A stretch of 64,000 bases of DNA from Vulcanimicrobiota bacterium (lineage in GTDB: Bacteria; Vulcanimicrobiota; Vulcanimicrobiia; Vulcanimicrobiales; Vulcanimicrobiaceae): NCBI GenBank assembly GCA_027306785.1, contig DAHUZB010000005.1, forward strand, positions 1 to 64,000. Direction: 5' to 3'. Shown piece by piece: positions 47,690-54,807 of the stretch (position 1 is the first letter of the stretch; the number at the start of each line of letters is the position of its first letter). The position numbers and the translations under genes are program-made. The notes under the pieces were generated by a model that was not told the origin of the DNA, did no database searches, and saw only the letters and a program-made list of their open reading frames with translations.

Positions 47690-48365
47690 GATCGTCGATC
47701 CCAGCACGCCCGGACAGTGCGAGTTCGAATGCCTCCTGCGGGCGCCCCGATTCGACGGCACGATCGATCTCGACGAGCATCCGCGTCACGGCATCCTGCG
47801 CGCGCACTCGTGCGCCGCGCGTCGGCTCGAGCGGGTCGCCGAAACGGAGAAACGCCTCGGGCCGCTGGCGGTCGCGAAAGACGAAGCGCATCGCAGCCGG
47901 CACGATCGGAACCTCGGCCTCGCGCGCGGCGTGCTCGAATCCGCTCGTAAAGGCAAGCGGGGCGCTCGGCGCGCGGAGTTCGCCTTCGGGAAAGATCCAT
48001 ACCGCCGCGCCCGCGCGCGCTTCGCCCGCCGCGTAGAGCACCGCCTCGCGCGCGGCACGTACCGAACGCGCGTCGACCGAAAAGACGCCGAGATATCGAA
48101 AGTACGGAAAGCGGCGCAACTCCGCATCGCTCATCATGAGCGCGAAGGGACGCTGCGCCTCGCGCTCGCGGTGCACGACGTACGGAATCAGTCCGTCCCA
48201 CCAGGAGTGGTGATTGGCAACCGCGACATAGCCGCCGCGCGGCGGATGCTGCGGCGAACGGGCGAGCCAGAGGCGCGCGAAATCCGCGCGTACCAGGCGG
48301 CGCGCATACCACGCGAAGACGTGATCGAATCCCTCGAAGCGCCGGGCGGGCTGCCAGCCGCTCAC
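47667..48365 (-). CDS. PlsC-like acyltransferase, CrtO-like
   Basis: 232 aa. HX4D block NHHSWWDGLIPY, FPEGELRAP and VPIVPAAMRFVF; N-terminal FARLWLARSP. It is a distinct subgroup from the two plsC copies. Placed between a carotenoid glycosyltransferase and CrtI, it is the best candidate for the terminal acylation of a carotenoid glycoside (the role of CrtO in staphyloxanthin). Overlaps crtI by ATGA and the GT2 gene by about 23 bp. Confidence 0.8.
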   Translation of the reverse strand: MSGWQPARRFEGFDHVFAWYARRLVRADFARLWLARSPQHPPRGGYVAVANHHSWWDGLIPYVVHREREAQRPFALMMSDAELRRFPYFRYLGVFSVDARSVRAAREAVLYAAGEARAGAAVWIFPEGELRAPSAPLAFTSGFEHAAREAEVPIVPAAMRFVFRDRQRPEAFLRFGDPLEPTRGARVRAQDAVTRMLVEIDRAVESGRPQEAFELALSGRAGIDDRVAVAPR

Positions 48366-49789
48366 GAGAGCAGTGCGTCGACCGCGAGGCGGCCGGAGAT
48401 CACGACCATCGGCACGCCCGAGCCCGGGCGCGTGCCGCTCCCGGCGAAGACCACGTTACGCAGGTGCGGATGGCGGATCGCGGGGCGGAACGGCCCCATC
48501 TGATCGAGCGTGTGATCGGGACCGAACGCGGCGCCGTGCATGAGGCCCAATTCGCGCTCGAACTCCTGCGGTCCGCGTCGCCGCTCCACCACGATATGCT
48601 CGCGGATCGGACCGACGCGGGCTTCGATCGCCGCGATCGCCCGTTCGCGCAGCGCGTCGAGGTCGAGCTGCGGTGCGAGCGCGCGATTGGGGACCGGCGC
48701 GAGCACCAGCAGCGCGCTTCCGCCCGGCGGCGCGACGCTCGGATCGGTCGCGCTCGGATTGCAGAGGTAGAGCATCGATTCGTCGGGCAGACGCCCCGCG
48801 TCGAGGTGCGCGTACGCGCCCCACGGATCGTTCGGAAGCAGGACGGTGTGGTGATCGAGCGCGACCGGACGATCGAGTCCGAGGTACCACACGCACGCCG
48901 AATGGCCGTACCGCGGCGACCGTCCCCGGCGCGTACCGCCGTCGAAGAGCGCAAGCGACGGCTCGCGATCGGCGGCGACGACGAGCGCGTCGGCCTCGAA
49001 TCTGCCGGACCCCGCGAGCACGCGGACGCCGCCGTCCGCGCGCGTCTCGACGCGCTCCGCGCGCGTCTCGAGGTGAACGTCCACGCCGCGCCGCTGCGCT
49101 TCGCGCACGAACGCATCGACGATCGCTCCGGTGCCGCCGCGCGCATACCACACGCCGCCGACCATCTCTTCAACCGGCAGCAGCGCGTACATCGCGGGCG
49201 CGCGCAGCGGCGACGTGCCGAGGTAGAGCGGCTGAAAGGTGAGTGCCTGCACGACGCGCGGATCCGCGAAGTAGCGCTCGGTGAACGCACGCAGCGAGCC
49301 CGCGATCCACGGCCGGATGCGCCCGGGTGAGAGAATCGTCCGCGCGAACGACGCAAGCGTATGATCGCGTTCGAGGATGCGCGCGCGTGCATCGACGTGG
49401 GCCCCGTGCACGTCGGCGAGATAGCGCAGCGCTCGACTCGCGCGGCCGGGCTCGAACCGCGCGAACTCCGCGAGCGCAAGCGCGATATCGGAGTGCATCG
49501 CGAACGACGCGCCGTCGGGAAAACAGACGCGGTAGCCGGGCTCCAGGCGTTCGAGCGCGAGCGCATCGAACGCGGCGTCGCCGAGCGCCGTGCGGAGCAG
49601 GTCGGTCATCACGAGCAGGGTCGGCCCGAGATCGAAGCGATAGCCTCGCTCGTTCCACTGCTGCGCGCGTCCGCCCGGGCGATCGGCCGCTTCGAGAACG
49701 CGCACCGCGACGCCGCGACGGCTCAATTCGAGCGCGGCGGAGAGACCCGCGAAACCGGCCCCGATGACGACGGCGGAACGCACGCTCAT
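48362..49789 (-). CDS. CrtI/CrtN/CrtP-type carotenoid oxidoreductase 1
   Basis: 475 aa. FAD-binding N terminus SAVVIGAGFAGLSAAL and LEAADRPGGRAQQW, FDLGPTLLVMTDLL, and the CrtI C-terminal signature NVVFAGSGTRPGSGVPMV. It is one of two members in the cluster, clearly paralogous to the 51063-52535 gene. One should desaturate (CrtN/CrtI) and the other oxidise the end group (CrtP); which is which cannot be read from sequence alone. Starts at ATG 49789, 18 bp from the divergent DUF2269 gene. Confidence 0.9.
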   Translation of the reverse strand: MSVRSAVVIGAGFAGLSAALELSRRGVAVRVLEAADRPGGRAQQWNERGYRFDLGPTLLVMTDLLRTALGDAAFDALALERLEPGYRVCFPDGASFAMHSDIALALAEFARFEPGRASRALRYLADVHGAHVDARARILERDHTLASFARTILSPGRIRPWIAGSLRAFTERYFADPRVVQALTFQPLYLGTSPLRAPAMYALLPVEEMVGGVWYARGGTGAIVDAFVREAQRRGVDVHLETRAERVETRADGGVRVLAGSGRFEADALVVAADREPSLALFDGGTRRGRSPRYGHSACVWYLGLDRPVALDHHTVLLPNDPWGAYAHLDAGRLPDESMLYLCNPSATDPSVAPPGGSALLVLAPVPNRALAPQLDLDALRERAIAAIEARVGPIREHIVVERRRGPQEFERELGLMHGAAFGPDHTLDQMGPFRPAIRHPHLRNVVFAGSGTRPGSGVPMVVISGRLAVDALLS

Positions 49790-49807
49790 CGCTGCGAAGC
49801 CCCCCGC

Positions 49808-50254
49808 ATGCTCATCGTGAAGACGCTGCACATCATCTGCGCGGTGCTCTGGCTCGGGAACTTCGTCGTCACCGGCGTCTGGAGTCTGCGCGCCTTCGCG
49901 ACGCGCGACGCGCTGCTCGCCCGATTCGCGACGCGCGAGATTCTCTTCACCGATCTGCTCTTTACCTTCGTCGGCGGCTCCGCCGTCATCATGAGCGGTC
50001 TCGGGCTCGCGGCGCTGCAAGGACTCTCGCCGCTCGCGCTCGCCTGGACGCGCGACGCACTGATCGTCGCCGTCGCAAGCGGCGTGCTCTGGCTCGCGCT
50101 CCTACTCCCGATCGAGGTGCGCATGCGGCGGCTCGCGCGGTCGAGCGACGGCGCGGCGCTGCGGCGCACCTTCGTCTGGTGGAACGTGGTCGGTTGGTCG
50201 ATCACCGTCGCGCTCTTCTCCGTCATCTATCTGATGGTTGCGAAGCCCGTATAG
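49808..50254 (+). CDS. Four-helix membrane protein, DUF2269-like
   Basis: 148 aa with four TM helices: LHIICAVLWLGNFVVTGVWS (conserved H..W-L-G-N at the N terminus), DLLFTFVGGSAVIMSGLGLA, a third around LIVAVASGVLWLALLLPIEV, and the C-terminal WWNVVGWSITVALFSVIYLMV. DUF2269 resembles small haem-binding or CopD-like membrane proteins. It is transcribed against the carotenoid run, between crtB and crtI, and its 3' end overlaps the crtB-like gene by 28 bp. Confidence 0.8.
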   Translation: MLIVKTLHIICAVLWLGNFVVTGVWSLRAFATRDALLARFATREILFTDLLFTFVGGSAVIMSGLGLAALQGLSPLALAWTRDALIVAVASGVLWLALLLPIEVRMRRLARSSDGAALRRTFVWWNVVGWSITVALFSVIYLMVAKPV

Positions 50255-51066
50255 GCTTCGACGACGCAGCGCAGCGCGCGCCGCAGCTTCTCGCCGGTCG
50301 AAACGTACGCACGCCCGCGCGAGGCATCGAAGTCGCGCGCTTCCAACCGATCCACGATGCCGCCGTAGATCTCACTCGTCATCAGTAGCGCCGCACGCGA
50401 GCCGTCGTTCGGCACCCGTGCCGCAAGCACGCGTCCCTCACGGTAGTAGGTGCGCGCGGCCGCGGCGATCTCGCGCATCACCGCGCGCTCGTCGGCGCGG
50501 GCGAGCATCTCGCTCGGAAGATAGCTGCGTCCGAGCGCGCGATCCTCGTCGACGTCGCGCAGCACGTTCGTGTACTGCATCGCGATCCCCAGGCGCTCGC
50601 CGCGCTCGAGCGAATCGGCATCGCTCGCGCCGAGGATCGGCATCGAGCAGCGTCCGACGGTCCCGGCCACCGCCGCCGAGTACGCGTACAGATCCGCGAG
50701 CGTGCGGATCGGCGCGGGATCGAGATCGCTGCGACAGCCCTCGATCAGTCGGCGCGCGTCGGCCGGGTCGATCGGAAAGCGTTCGAAAGCCCGACGTACC
50801 GCCGGATACCACGGTTCGCTCCCGTGCGCCCCCGACACGCGCACCGTCGCAAGCTCATCGAGGATGCGCGCCAAGCCGCGCTCGCGCTCCTCGCGCGTGA
50901 AGCCCGGCTCGTCGGCCAGATCGTCGGCGCTGCGAAAGAGCCCGTAGAGCGCCTCCACGGCCTCGCGCTTGCGGCGCGGCAGAATGCGCGTCGAAAAGTA
51001 GAAGCTCTTCGCGTGGGCGCGCATCACGCGCGCGCACCAAAGCTGCGAGGACTCGAGGTCGATCAC
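50227..51066 (-). CDS. Phytoene/squalene (diapophytoene) synthase, CrtB/CrtM-like
   Basis: 279 aa. Head-to-head prenyl synthase. The first Asp-rich motif appears as FRSADDLADE (Asp48, Asp49, Asp52); the second is TNVLRDVDEDRALGRSYLP. Condenses two FPP or two GGPP. The context (GT2 plus acyltransferase) favours the C30 diapophytoene route, but C40 phytoene is possible. Start overlaps the crtI-2 stop (ATGA). Confidence 0.92.
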   Translation of the reverse strand: MIDLESSQLWCARVMRAHAKSFYFSTRILPRRKREAVEALYGLFRSADDLADEPGFTREERERGLARILDELATVRVSGAHGSEPWYPAVRRAFERFPIDPADARRLIEGCRSDLDPAPIRTLADLYAYSAAVAGTVGRCSMPILGASDADSLERGERLGIAMQYTNVLRDVDEDRALGRSYLPSEMLARADERAVMREIAAAARTYYREGRVLAARVPNDGSRAALLMTSEIYGGIVDRLEARDFDASRGRAYVSTGEKLRRALRCVVEAYTGFATIR

Positions 51067-52535
51067 GCGGGCATCTCCTCGCAGATGCGCTCGACCGTCT
51101 GCATCGCGCTCATCGTCACGAGCGGGACGCCGGTCGCCGGGCGCGTCGACGCACCCGCGAAGTAGCAGTTCGCGATCCGCGCGTGGCGGTTATCGGGACG
51201 CATCGGACCGATCTGCAGCACGTCGTGCGAAAGCCCGAACGCCGCGCCGATATTCAAGTTGAGGTCGTCGTGAAAATCGAGCGGCGTGCGCGTCTTGTAG
51301 AAACGAATGCGCCCGCGCAGGCCGGGCAGGCGACGCGCTTCGATCGTCTCCAAGATGCGCTCGGCGAGGGCGGTCGTCTGTGCGGCCCAATCGGTGATCC
51401 CGCTCAGATTCGGCGCGGGAACGAGCACGTAGAGCGACTCGCCGCCGGGCGGTGCGATCGACGGATCGGTACCGCTCGGCGCGCAGAGATAGATCGCGGG
51501 ATCGTCGGGAATCGCGCCGCGATCGAAGATATCCGCGCAGGTCGCGCGGAGATCCGCGGGCATCAGAAACTCGTGATGCAGCAGATCCTCGTAGCGGCGA
51601 TCGAGCGCCGCATAGATGAGCAGCGCCGACGGCGTATGGCGCATGCGCAGCGAGCGGTGCGACGGCTCGCCCAAGAGTTTGTCGTAGACGTACGGCAGAT
51701 CCGCGTTCATCACCACGAGGTCGGCGGGGTAGCGGCGCTGCTCGCTGTGCACGGCGACGATGCGATCCCCCTCGCGTTCCACGCTCGTCACCGACTCGTT
51801 ATACCGAATCTCCCCGCCCTGCGCGCGCACGGCACGGTCGAGCGCGCGACCGAGCGCACCGATGCCGCCGATCGGATAATGAATGCCCTCGCCGATCTCG
51901 GTGAAGAGCAGTAGACGGTAGAGCAGCGGGCTCGAGAACGGCGACATGCCGAGGTACATCGATTGGAACGAGAAGGCGCCCGCGATACGCGGTGAGCGAA
52001 ACGCCTGCTGCGCGCGGCGCGCGAGCGTCTTGAAGGCGCCCGTCTCGAAGAGTCCCTTGATGCGGCCGGGCGTGAGGAAGTGCCCGAACGAGCGGATGCG
52101 TTCGCCGACGAACTCGCGCCGCGAGACCTCATACGCCTCGGCCGCCTCGGCGAAGTAGGCGAGGAAGCCGCGGCTCGATCCCGGACTCATGCGTTCGAGC
52201 GAGGCGAGCGTCTCGGAGAGCACCGGCGAGACCAGCAGCGAGGAGCCGTCGGGATAGTGCAGCCGATAGTTCGGGCGCAGACGCACGGTGGGCACCTCGG
52301 CGTCGAAATCGCCGCCCCACGATGCGAAGGCCGTGCGATAGACATCGAGCATGAAGAGCAGCGTCGGGCCGAGATCGAAACTGAAGCCGTCCCACGTCGC
52401 CTGCGCCGCGCGCCCGCCGGGCATCGCCTGACGTTCGAGTACCGTCACGCCGTACCCGCGATGCGCGAGTTGCGCGGCGGTCACGAGACCCGCCACGCCC
52501 GCACCGACGACAACCGCCTCACGCCGCGCCTTCAT
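51063..52535 (-). CDS. CrtI/CrtN-type carotenoid desaturase 2
   Basis: 490 aa from ATG 52535 (MKARREAVVVGAGVAGLVTA); an ATG five codons earlier is possible. LERQAMPGGRAAQATWDGF, FDLGPTLLFMLDVYR, FQSMYLGMSPFSSP and the C-terminal NCYFAGASTRPATGVPLVTMS are typical of bacterial phytoene/diapophytoene desaturases. First gene of the crt run, divergent from radA across 71 bp. Its position directly before crtB/M suggests it is the desaturase. Confidence 0.92.
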   Translation of the reverse strand: MKARREAVVVGAGVAGLVTAAQLAHRGYGVTVLERQAMPGGRAAQATWDGFSFDLGPTLLFMLDVYRTAFASWGGDFDAEVPTVRLRPNYRLHYPDGSSLLVSPVLSETLASLERMSPGSSRGFLAYFAEAAEAYEVSRREFVGERIRSFGHFLTPGRIKGLFETGAFKTLARRAQQAFRSPRIAGAFSFQSMYLGMSPFSSPLLYRLLLFTEIGEGIHYPIGGIGALGRALDRAVRAQGGEIRYNESVTSVEREGDRIVAVHSEQRRYPADLVVMNADLPYVYDKLLGEPSHRSLRMRHTPSALLIYAALDRRYEDLLHHEFLMPADLRATCADIFDRGAIPDDPAIYLCAPSGTDPSIAPPGGESLYVLVPAPNLSGITDWAAQTTALAERILETIEARRLPGLRGRIRFYKTRTPLDFHDDLNLNIGAAFGLSHDVLQIGPMRPDNRHARIANCYFAGASTRPATGVPLVTMSAMQTVERICEEMPA

Positions 52536-52606
52536 CGCGGCTACCAACACGCGGTCGAGGCGAAGGGTTGAGGGGATAGGCGCGAACCGACGATGCGGCT
52601 AATCCC

Positions 52607-53935
52607 GTGCCCGTGGCCAAAGCGCGCTCCGTCTACTCCTGTAATGCCTGCGGATTCGAGTCGCCGCGCTGGCTCGGCCGCTGCCCGCAATGCGAGGCGT
52701 GGAACTCCTTCGACGAGCGTCCGTTCGCGGTCAATCCCAAGAGCGCGAAGGCCGCGACCGCACGCGCGACGCCGCTCGGCGGCGGTCCCGTCGCGCTGCG
52801 CGAGATCGACGGCGGGCGCATCGCCCGCGTGCGTACCGCGATGCCCGAGTTCGACGCGCTGCTCGGCGGCGGCATCGTGCCCGGCAGCCTGACGCTCGTC
52901 GGCGGACCGCCCGGCGCGGGCAAATCGACGCTGCTGCTGCAGATTGCGGCGCGTCTGGCCGAGATCGGACCGACGCTCTACGTCTGCGGAGAAGAGTCCG
53001 CCGCACAGGTGAAGCTGCGCGCGCAACGTCTGCGCGTCGACGCGCCGCTACTCGTGCATGCCGAGACGAATCTGCGCGCGGTGCTCGACGAACTCGAGCG
53101 ATCGCGGCCGATCGCCCTGATCGTCGATTCGATCCAAACCGTGTGGCTGCCGGAATCGGAGTCCTACGCGGGCTCGGTCACGCAGATTCGCGATTGCACG
53201 CAGGCGTTGATGGAGTTCGCCAAGCGCACCGGTTGCGCGACCTTCATCGTCGGCCACGTCACCAAAGACGGCGCGATCGCGGGCCCGCGCCTGCTGGAAC
53301 ATCTGGTCGATACCGTCCTCTATTTCGAAGGCGAATCGAACGGCGAGTATCGCATCCTGCGCGCGTACAAGAACCGCTTCGGATCGATCGACGAGATCTG
53401 CGTCTTTGCGATGCACGACACCGGCCTCGAAGAGGTGGAGAACCCCTCCGAACTCTTTCTCGCCGGACGCGACGAACGCCCGAGCGGCAGTTGCGTGGTC
53501 GCCTCGATCGTGGGCTCGCGGCCGGTGCTCATCGAGGTGCAGGCACTCGTCGGCGAGACCAGTTACGGCACGCCGCGGCGCCTGGCGAACAATCTCGATC
53601 AAGCGCGCCTAGCCATGATCCTCGCCGTGCTCGAACGCCGCGTCGGTCTGCACCTCGGCACCCACGACGTCTATGCTTCCGTTGCGGGCGGCTTGCGCGT
53701 GAACGAACCCGCCGCCGATCTCGGCGTCGCGCTCGCGATCGCGTCGTCGTTCCGCAACGTGCCGCTGCCGCACGACGCGGTCGCATTCGGCGAACTCGGA
53801 CTCTCCGGCGAATTGCGCGCGGTCGGCGCGGCACAGCGCCGCGAATCCGAGGCGCGCCGGCTCGGCTACCGCGACGTCTTTTCGCCCGATCGTTTCCGCG
53901 ACGTGGCGGCCGCGATCCGCGCGGCACTCGGCTAA
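52607..53935 (+). CDS. radA: DNA repair protein RadA/Sms
   Basis: 442 aa from GTG 52607. Zinc finger Cys12, Cys15, Cys26, Cys29; Walker A GGPPGAGKSTLL (Lys106); RadA motif KNRFG near residue 255; C-terminal LonC-like domain (LGTHDVYASVAGGLRVNEPAADLG). Hexameric helicase extending D-loops in recombination. It is followed by the ftcD-like gene after 5 bp. In Firmicutes radA is near disA and the ispD region; here it is displaced. Confidence 0.96.
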   Translation: MPVAKARSVYSCNACGFESPRWLGRCPQCEAWNSFDERPFAVNPKSAKAATARATPLGGGPVALREIDGGRIARVRTAMPEFDALLGGGIVPGSLTLVGGPPGAGKSTLLLQIAARLAEIGPTLYVCGEESAAQVKLRAQRLRVDAPLLVHAETNLRAVLDELERSRPIALIVDSIQTVWLPESESYAGSVTQIRDCTQALMEFAKRTGCATFIVGHVTKDGAIAGPRLLEHLVDTVLYFEGESNGEYRILRAYKNRFGSIDEICVFAMHDTGLEEVENPSELFLAGRDERPSGSCVVASIVGSRPVLIEVQALVGETSYGTPRRLANNLDQARLAMILAVLERRVGLHLGTHDVYASVAGGLRVNEPAADLGVALAIASSFRNVPLPHDAVAFGELGLSGELRAVGAAQRRESEARRLGYRDVFSPDRFRDVAAAIRAALG

Positions 53936-53940
53936 ACGCG

Positions 53941-54795
53941 ATGGCGCTCTTCGAGATCGTTCCGAACCTCTCCGAGGGCCGCTCGGCCGAGACGATCGCC
54001 GCGGCGGAACGCGCCGTCTCCGCGACGGGCGCCGCGGTGCTGCATCGCACCAGCGATGCCGTACATCATCGCAGCGTGCTCACGATCGCGGGCGATGCGC
54101 GGGCGGTCGTCGATGCGGCGGTTGCGCTCGCGGGGATCGCCGCCGCGCGCATCGATCTGCGCGCGCATCGCGGCGTCCATCCCCGTATCGGTGCGCTCGA
54201 CGTGCTGCCGTTCGTGCCGCTGCGCGATGCCGGGCTCGATGACGCCGCCGAGCTCGCGCGGCGCGCGGCGGCGCAGATCTGGGAGCGCTACCGCATCCCG
54301 AGCTTCTTCTACGGCGCCGCGGCGACGCGGCCCGAGCGCCGGCTGCTCGCCGACGTGCGCAGCGGCGAATTCGAGGGACTCGAGGCGCGATTCGCCGACC
54401 CGGCTTGGCGACCCGACGTGGGCGACGTGGCGCGCCATCCGAGCGCGGGCGCGATCGCGATCGGCGCGCGCGCGATTCTCGTTGCCTTCAACGTGGAACT
54501 CGCGACCGGCGATCTTCGCATCGCGCGCGCGATCGCGAGGATGCTGCGCGAGAAGCACGGCGGCCTCACCGGCCTGCGCGCGCTCGGGCTGCGCCTGAGC
54601 GACGAGGTGGTGCAGGTCTCGCTCAACGTCACGGACGTCGACGCGACGCCGCTCTACCGCATCGTGGAACTCATTCGCCTCCTCGCCGCCCGACACGGCG
54701 TGGGCGTGCTGCGCAGCGAGCTCATCGGCTGCCTCCCGCGCGCCGCGGTCGAGGCGAGCGCGCGCTACTATCTCGGACTCTCAGCGAACTCCTAA
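53941..54795 (+). CDS. Formiminotransferase FtcD-like protein
   Basis: 284 aa. FEIVPNLSEGRSAETI at the start, RTSDAVHHRSVLTIAGD, RIDLRAHRGVHPRIGALDVLPF and VAFNVELATGDLRIARAIA. These are the N- and C-subdomains of glutamate formimidoyltransferase (about 290 aa, without cyclodeaminase). It transfers a formimino group to tetrahydrofolate in histidine degradation; no other hut gene is nearby, so a general folate role is possible. Confidence 0.9.
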   Translation: MALFEIVPNLSEGRSAETIAAAERAVSATGAAVLHRTSDAVHHRSVLTIAGDARAVVDAAVALAGIAAARIDLRAHRGVHPRIGALDVLPFVPLRDAGLDDAAELARRAAAQIWERYRIPSFFYGAAATRPERRLLADVRSGEFEGLEARFADPAWRPDVGDVARHPSAGAIAIGARAILVAFNVELATGDLRIARAIARMLREKHGGLTGLRALGLRLSDEVVQVSLNVTDVDATPLYRIVELIRLLAARHGVGVLRSELIGCLPRAAVEASARYYLGLSANS

Positions 54796-54807
54796 CCGCC
54801 CAAGGAT

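Noticed and set aside
48362-50020. CrtI-1 extended N-terminally to 50020
   Set aside because: The FAD-binding strand begins at ATG 49789; the additional residues are charged and antisense to the DUF2269 gene.
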